From NCBI RefSeq assembly GCF_000154845.1, contig NZ_DS981507.1, positions 45,183-109,182 on the forward strand: 64,000 nucleotides of DNA, in the 5' to 3' direction. Under the pieces are notes generated by a model. The model was not told where the DNA came from. It worked only from the letters and a program-made list of their open reading frames with translations, and did no database searches. A program made the translations under genes and the position numbers. Of the stretch, positions 26,524 through 36,505 are shown in pieces (position 1 is the stretch's first letter; the number at the start of each line of letters is the position of its first letter). This stretch comes from Phocaeicola coprocola DSM 17136 (GTDB lineage: Bacteria; Bacteroidota; Bacteroidia; Bacteroidales; Bacteroidaceae).

Positions 26524-29500
26524 TTAGGATGAATGATTCAATATCTGGTAACGGAATCCGTCCGCTTTTGTAATAAGTACCGTTACGGAGTCCCCGGATG
26601 CCATCTCGTAGTTTTGCAAATCTTCATTGTGGTTATAGATACCTTTTAGTATGATATTCTTTGAACCGGGTCTGACCCTGAACGTGACAATGGCTGCAAA
26701 ATCGGTAGGCAAGTAACTCATGCCGAACTTGTATGCCACAGAACTTTCCGACGGCAGCGTAACCTCTACCTTACTGTAGTTGGGTTCATTGTAATACATC
26801 AAAATGATATTGTGTTGTGAGAAATCCACCGTGTAGTTTCCACTTCCGAAGGTAAGCAGCTTGGCTTTCGTATTGATAAACGCCGGGGCAAGTAATGCCG
26901 CATTGCTGCTGATACCGTAGTTCTTCGTACCGCCGATAACATCTATAAACAATCCATAGTTCGCTTGGTCGAAGCCGTAATTCCCGTATATATTGGGGGC
27001 TGAGTTCACGATACGACCGACAGCGGTAAAAGCTCCTCCTGCAGAAGACGGTATCACATCATCACCGAACATCACATATCCTTTGCTGCCGCCGACACGG
27101 AAAAAATCATCATAAATGGCAAGACCGCCACCGCTCCCGTGAGAGTCGGCCACAGAACCGATACGGCCGTTCCCTATCTCAAAGCCGCCGATTTTCCCTT
27201 TGCTGCTGTCTATCTCTCCGGTAAACTTACCGTTGGTCGTTTCAATGCTGCCGTCTTCCAGTATCTTGAAGTTGCCGTTGGCCGTTACCAGTCCCTCCAG
27301 CTGTATATGGTCGGCTGTCAGCTTGATTTTGCTCACGGTATTTCCGTACTCGTCCTCTTCCTCCACGCTCACCCCGATAAGGGCAATCTTTCCTGTATTG
27401 TCCTGCGCATACAGACCGGAACCTTCAGGCTTTATGACAAGCCCGGTCTCTTTCAGCGCATTACCGTCCTTGTCGAAGACCGCCGCTGAAATCTTTACCA
27501 GCCGGTCGCTCTGTTCGAACAGTGTACGGTACTTATAGGCCAGTGCGTCCGCCTTGTTGGTGCTGAACACCAGCAGCGAAATGTAAATCACGCCCGTAAA
27601 CGACAGCTTGAAGTCGCCAGTGCCGTTCCAAAGTCCGTCCAACGTGAACATCTTCTCACCGCCCACGGGCAGGTCCTCTTCATGGCCGAACATGTTGAAG
27701 TTCTCAAACCCGGTCTTATCAGCGTTCACAAATTCTATTTTCAACCTTCCGGCCTTGATAACCCGGTAGCTGAACGACAGATACACCACGCCGGGCACCC
27801 GTTCGCCCTGGCTGTTCGTCTGCCGGTACTCCGGTACCAGCCGGAAGTCCTCCAGTTTCTGCATGATATAGCTGTTCCGGATATAGGCATAAGGCACCTT
27901 GCCGTCGGTCCGTATCTCGGCATGGCCGTCCGGCTTCGTACCGTAAGGACCGCCGTTCGCCCAGATCCAGCGTCCGCCCAGGGTGAACAGCGTAGCCTTG
28001 CTGCCCGTCTTCCATTTGTCCATGCCGTCGGCAAAACTGCTGTTGTCCAGATAACTCTGTTCTTCGCGTATTTCCTTGCGCAAGCTTTCCACGGCTGAAT
28101 GGATTTTCCCCTCGGTTATCTCAAACCGCGTCAGGATGTCCTCGCCCGTCATCAACACGAACGTACCCTTCAGCCACACGTTGTCGGCATACAGGCCGTT
28201 TCCTTTCGGCTGTTTGTCTGCCGGGAAAGCGCTGCTCCTGATGCCGTCCAGCTTACCCAGCCGGCAACGAAGGCAGCCGTTGAAGTTCTTGGCCTTCACA
28301 CCGTCCAGAATGTCGATACGGGGCTGTCCGTCCTCCGTGGCCGCAATGGATATAAGGTTCTGCCGGAGCGGGGTTTCGGTGTTGCCCATCAGCACGCACT
28401 CATCGCCTGCCTCCGGCTTCACCCCGCCAAACTCGCTTACCGGGACCAGTACCCCGTTGGCTATCACCGAGGCCACCTCCACCCAGTAGGATTTTAGCCG
28501 GGTTCCGCCTGTAACGGCACAGCGCATCAGGTCATGGGCCACAAAACCCGATTCCTGCTCAAACACGATGCGGTAGTTGTCGCCCTGCTTCACCACGTCC
28601 TTGATTTTGCCGTTGGCTGCCGACACCACCAGCTGCCCACACACGCTGCGGGCCTTCTCTATCAGCAGTTCCAGTGCCACCAGGCTTTGCCGGGCAGTCA
28701 CTTTGTCCACCGTCAGGTTCGTCAATCCGGTCAGCTGGTCAATCCAGAGTTGCCAGCCCTCACCGGTCAGCCCGTCCACAAACTCCGTGCTACGCAGCAG
28801 TTCGCGGATCACGGCAGTCAAGTATTCGGCATTGCCCTCACCATCCACGATGCCGCAGGGCTTGCCGCCAGCAGCCTCGCCAAAGCTCACACCCTTCAGG
28901 AAGCGGATGGACTCTTTGGCTGTGTCCGGCTGGTTCTTGCTCAGGAACTCTTTCTGGCTGCGCCGGGCGGAAAACAGGTTGTTGTCCGTGGGCAGCGTCT
29001 TGTCCCAGCTTCGTATGATGTCCGGAAGGGCAGCGCCTTCCGTCTTTGATTTCGTATAGCTTTTCAGCGCACCGATGCTGTCCGTCACCTTGTCGAACTT
29101 GCCCACCTGCAGCGCATCGCTTATCTCGATGTCCATCTGCCCGGGTTCGTTCACCTTGCGGCTGATCTTGGTGATACGGCTCTGACGGTAGCCTTTTTCC
29201 GGGAAATACTTCCGGCTCTCCAGCTTCACCCGTCTGCCCACAAACAGGTCTATGCCGTGCTCCTCGATGTATACCGGGTCTGTCGGGGCTTTGTAGGCGG
29301 CAATGTCCAGCCAGTGGTCCCGGTTGTACTCGTCCACCGCAACCGCAAACTCCTCTTCGGCCAGCCGGTAATACTCATCCGGCATCCGGATATTCCACAG
29401 GATATAGGTGTCGCCTGCTCGGGGCACCAGCTTGCCGCCCGGCAGCTGGGTGTCGTCATCGTAGGGCCAGATGGTGATCAGTTCGAATTCACGTGCCGCG

Positions 29501-30504
29501 CTGTCGTAGTTCACCTCAAAGTAGTGGTCATCGCTTTCTCCCAGTCCGGCAAGGTCGCCCGTCTGGAACGACACACGTTTGGTTTCTCCGGCCAGCTCGT
29601 ACAGGTTAGGGTCAAAGTCCAGTTCCCCGTCCCGGAAATAATAGACGGTGAATTTGTTTCCTTCATCGTCTGCCACCTCCTCGCTGCGAACCGAGCTCAC
29701 CGTACCGACCCGACGGGGGAAGATGCCGCTGAAAGCATCCTGCTCGTAATGGTCATAGATGCCATATTCCTCCACGCCCTGCTCGATGTACTTCCTGCCG
29801 CCGGGAAGCATCAGACGCGGGCTGCCGTATTTCTCCGCATCGATGTTGCGGGTCGAGCCTACCGGGAACAGGCGCGTATAGAATTTGGCCGTGTTGCTCG
29901 TATCTCTTTCCAGGGAGGTCAGCCCCTTGCCATAGCCAAGGGTGATTTCTTCCCCGTGTTCGCAGCGGCACACGTTCACAGTCTGCCCCTCAACCCACCA
30001 TTCCACCTTGCCGCCTGCCTTTTCCGCGATGGCTTTCAGCGCTTCGTCGCAGTACATCCCCTCGTAGTCTATCGTGATCAGCTCCGTACCTTCCACCGTA
30101 CCCGTCTTCCAGTCAGTAATGTGGCCCATGCCGTTATTGATAGCCTTCACCACCATCGCCACATGCTCGCGGGGCGTGGCCGTCAGGGTAAACAGGGGGT
30201 TGGTGTCCCCGTCCGTCGTCTCCAGCACCAGGAACCGCTTGATTAGGCTCTCGATACCGTACAGCTTCAGGTTATACTCCCATTCACCATCGCTCACCTG
30301 CTTCGGCGTGTAGCGTTCTGTCAGCCAGTACCGTTCGCCCAGATAGTCCGTGTAGTCGTTCACGTCCAGGGGCAGGAAGGCATAATAGCTGAACGACAGG
30401 GAAAGCACATTGTCTCCCTGCACTTCCTTGCTTTGCGTCGAGCTGTCGTTCACGGCCACATCCGCACGCTTGGTTCCGGCTTTATCATATATCGTTAGAA
30501 GCAT
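26524..30504 (-). CDS. Large tail-tip protein (Tal/gp27-like with fibre-like C-terminus)
   Basis: 1326 residues. The N-terminal ~380 residues (DYTDYLGERYWLTERYTPKQVSDGEWEY... and LFPVGSTRNI) resemble the tail-associated 'minor structural' proteins that form the baseplate hub of siphoviruses. The middle is rich in beta segments, and the C-terminal part contains the fibre-type signature TNGKFTGEIDSSKGKIGGFEIGNG (in two pieces, about 1120-1150) that precedes fibre tips in many Bacteroidetes phages. It follows the distal tail protein by 21 bp, in the order tape measure, Dit, Tal typical of siphoviruses. Confidence 0.8.
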   Translation of the reverse strand: MLLTIYDKAGTKRADVAVNDSSTQSKEVQGDNVLSLSFSYYAFLPLDVNDYTDYLGERYWLTERYTPKQVSDGEWEYNLKLYGIESLIKRFLVLETTDGDTNPLFTLTATPREHVAMVVKAINNGMGHITDWKTGTVEGTELITIDYEGMYCDEALKAIAEKAGGKVEWWVEGQTVNVCRCEHGEEITLGYGKGLTSLERDTSNTAKFYTRLFPVGSTRNIDAEKYGSPRLMLPGGRKYIEQGVEEYGIYDHYEQDAFSGIFPRRVGTVSSVRSEEVADDEGNKFTVYYFRDGELDFDPNLYELAGETKRVSFQTGDLAGLGESDDHYFEVNYDSAAREFELITIWPYDDDTQLPGGKLVPRAGDTYILWNIRMPDEYYRLAEEEFAVAVDEYNRDHWLDIAAYKAPTDPVYIEEHGIDLFVGRRVKLESRKYFPEKGYRQSRITKISRKVNEPGQMDIEISDALQVGKFDKVTDSIGALKSYTKSKTEGAALPDIIRSWDKTLPTDNNLFSARRSQKEFLSKNQPDTAKESIRFLKGVSFGEAAGGKPCGIVDGEGNAEYLTAVIRELLRSTEFVDGLTGEGWQLWIDQLTGLTNLTVDKVTARQSLVALELLIEKARSVCGQLVVSAANGKIKDVVKQGDNYRIVFEQESGFVAHDLMRCAVTGGTRLKSYWVEVASVIANGVLVPVSEFGGVKPEAGDECVLMGNTETPLRQNLISIAATEDGQPRIDILDGVKAKNFNGCLRCRLGKLDGIRSSAFPADKQPKGNGLYADNVWLKGTFVLMTGEDILTRFEITEGKIHSAVESLRKEIREEQSYLDNSSFADGMDKWKTGSKATLFTLGGRWIWANGGPYGTKPDGHAEIRTDGKVPYAYIRNSYIMQKLEDFRLVPEYRQTNSQGERVPGVVYLSFSYRVIKAGRLKIEFVNADKTGFENFNMFGHEEDLPVGGEKMFTLDGLWNGTGDFKLSFTGVIYISLLVFSTNKADALAYKYRTLFEQSDRLVKISAAVFDKDGNALKETGLVIKPEGSGLYAQDNTGKIALIGVSVEEEDEYGNTVSKIKLTADHIQLEGLVTANGNFKILEDGSIETTNGKFTGEIDSSKGKIGGFEIGNGRIGSVADSHGSGGGLAIYDDFFRVGGSKGYVMFGDDVIPSSAGGAFTAVGRIVNSAPNIYGNYGFDQANYGLFIDVIGGTKNYGISSNAALLAPAFINTKAKLLTFGSGNYTVDFSQHNIILMYYNEPNYSKVEVTLPSESSVAYKFGMSYLPTDFAAIVTFRVRPGSKNIILKGIYNHNEDLQNYEMASGDSVTVLITKADGFRYQILNHSS

Positions 30505-30525
30505 ATTCTAATAGCGTTTGAATGG

Positions 30526-30990
30526 TTATATAATCGGTTTCGGTTCCCGGAACTTTACCCGGAACTTTCCGGCATGCACACCTTCCGTCCACAGATAGGT
30601 CAGCGGGGTGAACTTCGTACAGTCGGCATACTTCACCCGCAGCTGCAGATCCAGCTGGGGGAAACGGATCTCCAGCCAGCCGTCCTTCCCTTGCTTCAGG
30701 AAATTCACAAAGGCAAAGTACTGCTTCATCCAGCCTGCCTGGGTCTTGTTGTAAAGCGCAAAATGCAGCGTCACGTCACGCGCTTCATTCCGTGGGGTCA
30801 GCACGGGGCTGTATTTTTCCCCGTGCTCTTCCCGTATGTCCACAGCCGTATCCTTCTTGGCCTTGCTCGGGGTCAGGATGGCCGTCAGGTTCTCCATGCC
30901 CCCGCGCCGGTCTTCCACCAGGAACACGCCGTATTCCGTCCAGATGTCCGTGCCGTTCACCAGCACCAGTCCGCTCAGTATATTGCCCAT
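30526..30990 (-). CDS. Distal tail-like protein
   Basis: 154 residues starting MGNILSGLVLVNGTDIWTEYGVFL. It is located immediately after the tape measure gene (1 bp gap) and before the large tail-tip protein, the genomic slot of the distal tail (Dit) protein in siphoviruses. Content is mainly beta, for example GWLEIRFPQLDLQLRVKYADC and FRVKFREPKPII. The name rests on position and general character rather than on a strong motif. Confidence 0.65.
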   Translation of the reverse strand: MGNILSGLVLVNGTDIWTEYGVFLVEDRRGGMENLTAILTPSKAKKDTAVDIREEHGEKYSPVLTPRNEARDVTLHFALYNKTQAGWMKQYFAFVNFLKQGKDGWLEIRFPQLDLQLRVKYADCTKFTPLTYLWTEGVHAGKFRVKFREPKPII

Positions 30991-30991
30991 A

Positions 30992-33900
30992 TCACTTCAC
31001 TTTTAGTCCGTCACGTATCATTTTCTTTATCACTTCCTTCAGTTCGCCCAGGTGTCCGGCGCTCACACCGGTGTTCTCGGCTATCCGGGCCAGATGCCCT
31101 TCAGCCGTGTCCATCTTCTCCACCACGCTTTCCAGCCGGTCGTCCATGCTGCTCCAGTGCTGCAGCCCGCCGGTGAACATGCCCTCCAGCTTCGTGCCCT
31201 GGTCCTGCGTCATGGCCGTAAAGCCGCCCGCTTTCGCACTTTGGCTCGTACCGCCCTGCTGCGTCTTGTCATAACCGGTGGCTGCCGCCAGGTTGTCACG
31301 CAGGGCAAGGGCTTCATCCATATACTGCATGTACTCTTCCATCAGCGCGTTCCGTTCCGCCTCGGTCAGTTCGTTGTCCTCCATGGCCTTGCCGAACTTC
31401 TCCCACCAGCCTTTCAGTTTGTCGCTGTACATCTCACCGATCTTGTTGCTCAGCATCGCCCGCATGAAGTACTCGGATATATCCTCCGCCGCATCCTTGG
31501 CACCGTACTTCATGTTCATCAGGTTGTCGATGAAGCTGCTGTACATACCGTCGAACGAAATGCCCGTCAGCCCTTCATACAGCTGGTCGGTCAGTTTCTC
31601 CAGCTTGCCGGCCTGGTCTATGTAGTCATCCAGTTTCTCGGTCAGTCGCCCGCCATAGCCTCCCTTACCGGTATTCTGGATTTGCGTCCACATATCCACG
31701 TTGCTGCGCAGTGCCTTCATTTCCTCCGGGCTCAGGCTCCACAGGTTCCCGTCCCACTGGCGGCCGATCTGTCCGCTCAGTTTGTCTATCTGTGCCTGGT
31801 TGAAACCGCCCCAGTAGTAGTTCCAGCTGTGGTGACTTCCGCTGTAGCGTGCCTGTTCCTTTGCTATCTGCAGATAGTTTGCATTCGTTTCTTTTTGGTA
31901 TTTGTAAGCATCCCGGTAAGCTTCCACCGATTTTGTCCCCTTGCTTGCCTTAATGGTATCGGTCAGGTCTTCGATGGAAGTCTGCAGTTTCTCGTTCCGG
32001 TCCGTAAGACGGTCTATAGCCGCCTGCACTTCCCTGGCGTTCCCGCCGATGCCGAACAGTTTGTTGAAACCTCCGAAAGACACCGTGTTCAGCAGTCCTC
32101 CGATACCATTCACAAGGGAACCGCCTATCTGTTTGAACAGGTCTCCGCTGAGGATATTGTCGAGTATTCCGGTTATCGCATTGAAAATGGTATCTATCAA
32201 TGATGAGATAATCGGGCCAATACCGTCTTTCAGCAAATCCAGTATGGAGAGAATGGCCGATATGATTTGTCCGATGACTCCGGCACTTGACAGGGTTTCG
32301 GACATCCGGCTGATGGCATCGCCGACCTTGCCTCCGATATTCAGTTTTGAAAGACCGGTAAGCATGTTCTGGATTCCTTCAAATGATCCCTGCAAGGTTC
32401 CGCTCGCAAAGCCGTGCAACCCGTCGGATACCATGTTCAACCCGTCAACCGTGTCCCGGGAGGCACTTTTCACCTCCCCGGCAAGCGCCTTCATTTCAGA
32501 GGTGGCGTTCAGGTATTCTTCGTCAGCTGAAATGCTGGACGATTGGGCCATTTGAAGAGCGATTTTAGTACGTTCTATTTCTGCCTGGTTACCGCTTTCA
32601 AGAGCCTTGTTGTAATCGGTCTGCGCTGCTTTTAACCGAATGAATGCCGCTTCCTGCTGCAGTTCCGCATTTTGCACGCGTGTTACGGCATCCCCCAAAG
32701 CGTGCATCTGCGTTTGCAGCCGGGCAAAATCCAATGTCCCGTTGCCACCGGGGAGCATGCTTTGAATCCGTTCGATGGCATCGTAAACGACCTGCTGGTC
32801 TGCGGCTCCCGTTTTTTTGAACTCATCCGTCTTGACATACTGTTTAAGCTCGCCAAGCAGGTTCTTCATCTGGTCTGCAAGCAGACCGGTCAAATCCCCG
32901 AACGCTGCTCCCCAGTCTATCTTCTGGGTAAGGGCTTCCATGTCCACTTTGTGCACAGCCGCATCACGCTGCTTCTCCAAAGTCAGCCTTTCTCCCTGGG
33001 ACTGTGCCTTGCGGATTTTCTCGGCATATTCTTCAGCGATGGCCAGTTTCTGCTGCTGGAAGGTCCCGTATTCCTTCAGATAGTCACGCATGGCTTCCGC
33101 CTCTTCCCTGTACACGTCCGCCTCCGCTTTTTTCCTTGACTCGGTGTTTGAGGCACGGGCTTTTTCAAGTTCATCCTGTTGCTCCCGGGTAAGTCCGTTA
33201 TCTCCGGTGGAAAGACCGGCTTCCTTGTTCTCACGCTTCCAGTCGGCTTCCTGCCGGTTTATCTCTTCTTTCCGGGCGTTATAGTCATATTCGATTTGTG
33301 CCAGTTTCTTCTCGGTACCGGCTTGCATACGGTCTATCTCTTCCTTCCGGTTCTCGGCCTGCAGGGCGGCAAGATCCTGCGCCAGCCTGCGCTCTGTGGC
33401 AAGCCGTTGCTTGGCTTCCGCTTCCGGATTCTTCCCGGACTGTTCGGGGTCGGTATGTCCGCCGATATTTCCTTTTTTGGCTGCTTCTGCCGCTTTCTTT
33501 ACCTCTTCCTCCGCTTTTTTCAGATAACCGTCGCGTTTGTTTTCGGCATTTTTCAACAGTATGTCATAAGCTTCCTGATCATGTTTCTTAATGGCAGCCT
33601 GTGCATCATAGAACTGCCCGGATTCTGCCATGCTTGACTGTATGATATATTGTCCCCATTTCCCGAAAAAACCCATGGCGCTTTCCGCCTCTTCCGGTTT
33701 CTGCGCCTTGATTTTATTCACCTCTTCATCGGCTTCTGCAGCTTTTTTTACAAGGTTCTGGACATTGGCCTGGTGCAGCAGGACCTGTACATAGTCCTCG
33801 CTCTTTTGGATAAGGGTATCATACCATTCGGAAAGTGTTTTATAATACCCGAAAGATTCCCCGTACTTGCGGTTCAGTTCCTCTACCTTCGCCTTTTCCT

Positions 33901-34639
33901 GTTCCTTGCTGCCGGTGAAGTTCTTTATTTCATCGATGACCGATTTCAGTTCGAAGCGGGTACGCACCATCTGGGCACGGCCGTCCTTCTCTATCTCGGT
34001 CATTTCCTTGACTGATACGTTGAATTCATCCACGCCTTTTTTGGCACTGAACAGGTTTTTCGTCCAATCCCAGATTTCATCACCGTACATTACCAGCAGC
34101 ATGATGCCGGTGGTCATGGCCGTCTGCCAGGAAAAGAGCGAGGACAGGACCTGTTTCCATACCGGTGTGCCTTTCTTGCCTGACTTCTGCAGCTCATCAT
34201 ATTCCTTACGGGCACGGGCCAGTTCGTCCGTAAAAATCGGCAGGTTGTTGGATATGGCCAGAAAGAACATCTGCGGTCCCATGGCCAAAGAAGGCATTTC
34301 ACGGGCCATCTGCTGGATGCTGTTGTGAAGCCCGTTGAACTGGCGCTGTGCATTGGGCATGTCTGCAGGGGTGACCTGCACGGATTCCGATTCCTCCTGC
34401 AGCAGTTTCAGTTTGCCGCGCAATTCCTCAAGCTGCTTCTCCAGTGCATGGATCTGCGCGATATTGGCACTCTGGTCCAGATTGGGGGCAGCCGTCTCCC
34501 CGGCAAGGCGCAGCCTTTCCAGTTCAGCCTCCAGCAGCCTGACGGTATTACGCAGTTCCAGCGCCTCACGTTCGGCCTTGTTCATGCCGGGCGTGAGTTT
34601 GTCCTTCATCAAAAATTCAACTTCTACAGGTTTGCTCAT
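30992..34639 (-). CDS. Tail tape measure protein
   Basis: 1215 residues, the longest gene after the adhesin and the Tal-like protein, in the position directly after the tail chaperones. It has long charged coiled-coil regions (about 15-95 and 360-560, rich in Glu/Lys/Ala), a hydrophobic segment (about 775-845, with GVIGQIISAILSILDLLKDG) likely to insert in the host membrane, and a helical C-terminus. Tape measure length sets tail length: about 1200 residues suggests a tail near 180 nm by the usual 1.5 A per residue rule. It overlaps the upstream chaperone frame by 4 bp. Confidence 0.88.
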   Translation of the reverse strand: MSKPVEVEFLMKDKLTPGMNKAEREALELRNTVRLLEAELERLRLAGETAAPNLDQSANIAQIHALEKQLEELRGKLKLLQEESESVQVTPADMPNAQRQFNGLHNSIQQMAREMPSLAMGPQMFFLAISNNLPIFTDELARARKEYDELQKSGKKGTPVWKQVLSSLFSWQTAMTTGIMLLVMYGDEIWDWTKNLFSAKKGVDEFNVSVKEMTEIEKDGRAQMVRTRFELKSVIDEIKNFTGSKEQEKAKVEELNRKYGESFGYYKTLSEWYDTLIQKSEDYVQVLLHQANVQNLVKKAAEADEEVNKIKAQKPEEAESAMGFFGKWGQYIIQSSMAESGQFYDAQAAIKKHDQEAYDILLKNAENKRDGYLKKAEEEVKKAAEAAKKGNIGGHTDPEQSGKNPEAEAKQRLATERRLAQDLAALQAENRKEEIDRMQAGTEKKLAQIEYDYNARKEEINRQEADWKRENKEAGLSTGDNGLTREQQDELEKARASNTESRKKAEADVYREEAEAMRDYLKEYGTFQQQKLAIAEEYAEKIRKAQSQGERLTLEKQRDAAVHKVDMEALTQKIDWGAAFGDLTGLLADQMKNLLGELKQYVKTDEFKKTGAADQQVVYDAIERIQSMLPGGNGTLDFARLQTQMHALGDAVTRVQNAELQQEAAFIRLKAAQTDYNKALESGNQAEIERTKIALQMAQSSSISADEEYLNATSEMKALAGEVKSASRDTVDGLNMVSDGLHGFASGTLQGSFEGIQNMLTGLSKLNIGGKVGDAISRMSETLSSAGVIGQIISAILSILDLLKDGIGPIISSLIDTIFNAITGILDNILSGDLFKQIGGSLVNGIGGLLNTVSFGGFNKLFGIGGNAREVQAAIDRLTDRNEKLQTSIEDLTDTIKASKGTKSVEAYRDAYKYQKETNANYLQIAKEQARYSGSHHSWNYYWGGFNQAQIDKLSGQIGRQWDGNLWSLSPEEMKALRSNVDMWTQIQNTGKGGYGGRLTEKLDDYIDQAGKLEKLTDQLYEGLTGISFDGMYSSFIDNLMNMKYGAKDAAEDISEYFMRAMLSNKIGEMYSDKLKGWWEKFGKAMEDNELTEAERNALMEEYMQYMDEALALRDNLAAATGYDKTQQGGTSQSAKAGGFTAMTQDQGTKLEGMFTGGLQHWSSMDDRLESVVEKMDTAEGHLARIAENTGVSAGHLGELKEVIKKMIRDGLKVK

Positions 34640-34890
34640 TCCAGTTTGCTTTGAAAAAATCCTACTATATCGTTCGCTTCATCCTCGGCGCTGTGTTCCG
34701 GTCTGGGAGCACCGTTTCCGCCGCCTTGCTTTTTCCGCACATACCGCGGCGCGTCGCTCAGCATCATGATCAGCGTCTGGTAATTCACCCCATCAAGGAT
34801 GTAATCCACGCTCCAGCCGGTCGCCGATGCAATCTGCCACACGAAGCCGAAAGGGCTATGGGAACCTTCATACCGGGTTCTTAACTCCCC
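34636..34890 (-). CDS. Tail assembly chaperone, frameshift extension (gpT-like part)
   Basis: This frame is open from 35085 but looks protein-like only from about ELRTRYEGSHSPFGFVWQIASATGWSVDYI onward and has no suitable internal ATG. It is in the -1 frame relative to the upstream ORF (34881-35369). A G run at 34887-34890 (minus-strand context AAGGGGAGTTAA), two codons before that ORF's stop, allows Gly-tRNA to slip from GGG to GGG and continue. The product would be a fusion of about 240 residues. This is the gpG/gpGT arrangement seen just upstream of many tape measure genes. No classical X-XXY-YYZ heptamer is present, so the slip site is a proposal. Confidence 0.6.
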   Translation of the reverse strand, partial: GELRTRYEGSHSPFGFVWQIASATGWSVDYILDGVNYQTLIMMLSDAPRYVRKKQGGGNGAPRPEHSAEDEANDIVGFFQSKLE

Positions 34891-35369
34891 TTCCTTGCCT
34901 GGCTCAGTCTCGGAGTCATCGGGTTCGCCCGCGCTGTCGAGCTGATAATACGCATAAAATCCTTCGTGCCCATCAGACGCTCGAATGTTCGGAACATGGC
35001 CGTCAGATAACGCCACTCCACAAAGTTCCGCAGTACCCACGCTGTCACCCCGATGCCCACGTGCCGCGACACGTATCCCCGGCATACCATATAGGCCAGC
35101 AGGCGGCTCACAGCCTTACCATGCTCCGCCACAAAGGCCAGTTCCTCGGTCTTGTCCTTCGGTTGCCAATCGGGTTTGACACCCGTCTTCAGGTATTCCC
35201 GCGCCAGCAGAATCTGACCCCGCAGCCTCGGACGCTTCATCGTCACACGCACCTCCACCGGGCGTTTCAGCCACGGAAGCTTCCACCTTTTAAGAGGTAC
35301 GGACACGCCGCTGTCAAGCAGCGCGTCCGCACACTCCATCTCTATCAGTTGTTCCAAACGGTCAGCCAT
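34881..35369 (-). CDS. Tail assembly chaperone (gpG-like)
   Basis: 162 residues (MADRLEQLIEMECADALLDSG...). It contains a basic region (KRWKLPWLKRPVEVRVTMKRPRLRG) and a helical C-terminal half. It sits between the tail tube gene (3 bp upstream) and the tape measure gene, the standard slot for the shorter of the two tail assembly chaperones. A second frame overlaps its 3' end, consistent with programmed frameshifting. The assignment rests on synteny plus the overlap. Confidence 0.7.
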   Translation of the reverse strand: MADRLEQLIEMECADALLDSGVSVPLKRWKLPWLKRPVEVRVTMKRPRLRGQILLAREYLKTGVKPDWQPKDKTEELAFVAEHGKAVSRLLAYMVCRGYVSRHVGIGVTAWVLRNFVEWRYLTAMFRTFERLMGTKDFMRIISSTARANPMTPRLSQARKGS

Positions 35370-35372
35370 ACG

Positions 35373-35948
35373 TTAGCCCTCCTCACTTTGGAGCGATGCT
35401 GCAGCCGCGGCTTCCGCCGGCGGCAGCTTGTACTGCCCCCACTCGTCCGGTATTGCTTCCGTATCGAACACGCCGTAAGGCTGCGAACCGTCCTCCGGCA
35501 TCGCCACTTCGAGCGTAACCTCTATCTTGGAGGTTTCTGTAAGGGTCAGCTTGCCTGCAGGATTGGAAAGCAGCGTGGCGTTGGGAATCAGTACGCTCTG
35601 TCCGGACACGAGGGAGAGTTCCCATGGTCCCTGCATGACAAGCACCTCCGACGGGGCTGTCCAGCCGATCGGAGTTTTCTTTTCCGAGTCTTCTTTCTTA
35701 TAATGCAGGCTGCCGCCAAGCAGTTTGTGCAGGTTCGAATAGTTCATCTGGATCACATTGAACGTCGGGGCGATGCCGCCGTTACTCTGTGGGATGACCA
35801 GCACCGGGGCACCCTGCACCTGTTCGGCCTCGATCTTCGCGGCCTCGGGTTTCTTGCCGCCCAGGTCAAACGAGTTCTTTTCAATATACCCGATTGTGAA
35901 ATCCTTATACTTTACGGCTCCTATGCCGTACATGAAATTCTTGTTCAT
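35373..35948 (-). CDS. Major tail tube protein (putative)
   Basis: 191 residues (MNKNFMYGIGAVKYKDFTIGYIEKNSFDLGGKKPEAAKI...). Beta-rich, with KLTLTETSKIEVTLEVAMPEDGSQPYGVFDTEAIPDEWGQYKLPPAEAAAAAS as a segment pair resembling tail tube proteins that end in an Ala-rich tail. Encoded just before the chaperones and tape measure, as expected for the tube protein. It overlaps the upstream lipoprotein gene by 4 bp (ATGA). Confidence 0.65.
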   Translation of the reverse strand: MNKNFMYGIGAVKYKDFTIGYIEKNSFDLGGKKPEAAKIEAEQVQGAPVLVIPQSNGGIAPTFNVIQMNYSNLHKLLGGSLHYKKEDSEKKTPIGWTAPSEVLVMQGPWELSLVSGQSVLIPNATLLSNPAGKLTLTETSKIEVTLEVAMPEDGSQPYGVFDTEAIPDEWGQYKLPPAEAAAAASLQSEEG

Positions 35949-36505
35949 CGTTTATAAAGTTTGATGGTTAATAACACACCGGCCAATAAGCCGGCCAATA
36001 CACCTGTGATAAACGTCCGCATCCGGTTCGGAGGGCGTTTTTCTACTGTTTGAACGTCATTTGAAATTTCGCTCTTGGTTTCGCTACGGATGCGCGCCAG
36101 CTCTTCTTCATACCATAGCACCAGCTGTTGCAGACTGTCACACGAGGCTTCGGCCACGATGTTCCCGCTGTCGTCGCTGCCTACGGTCAGATTCGCCTGT
36201 CCGCTCTTGCCACGGTACACGGCACCTTCAGGAAGTTTACGGAGGCTGTCCGCAGGTATAGACAGCTTCACCGAACTCGCCGGTATACCCGCCATCACCA
36301 GTCCCGCCCGTCGGCTTCCGCTCGCGCTGTCGGTGCTTGCCGATTCCGTCTGTATCTTCTCCACCGTCGTGCTCTTCCTGCTGCTTGCGCAGCCCGCCAA
36401 GCACAGGACAGTCATCATGATGGCGGCAACTGTTGGCAGTGTCAATGGCCTTGCGCAGTCGCGCCATTTCGCGCTTGTTGGCCTGCAGGTCTTTTCTTGT
36501 TGCAT
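35945..36505 (-). CDS. Lysis-region lipoprotein with C-terminal membrane anchor (spanin-like)
   Basis: 186 residues. A lipobox, LCLAGC, occurs near residue 38 after a basic stretch (KWRDCARP) and hydrophobic core, so the mature protein may be lipidated at Cys38. The middle is Ser/Glu-rich, and a second hydrophobic helix near the C-terminus (FITGVLAGLLAGVLLTI) could span the inner membrane. That two-membrane architecture is like a unimolecular spanin. Its first ~90 codons overlap, in a different frame, the 3' half of the upstream Rz-like gene. Start choice is uncertain, since the internal ATGs at about residue 30 would leave too short a signal. Confidence 0.6.
   Translation of the reverse strand: MQQEKTCRPTSAKWRDCARPLTLPTVAAIMMTVLCLAGCASSRKSTTVEKIQTESASTDSASGSRRAGLVMAGIPASSVKLSIPADSLRKLPEGAVYRGKSGQANLTVGSDDSGNIVAEASCDSLQQLVLWYEEELARIRSETKSEISNDVQTVEKRPPNRMRTFITGVLAGLLAGVLLTIKLYKR

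Noticed and set aside
29257..32203. Long plus-strand frames opposite the tail genes (29257-30246 and 31052-32203)
   Set aside because: Antisense to well-supported tail genes and without domain-like sequence.
34891..35085. Independent gene starting MPGIRVAARGHRG at 35085 (minus)
   Set aside because: Its first ~65 codons read out of frame over the chaperone gene and look unnatural; the later part is better explained by frameshifting.
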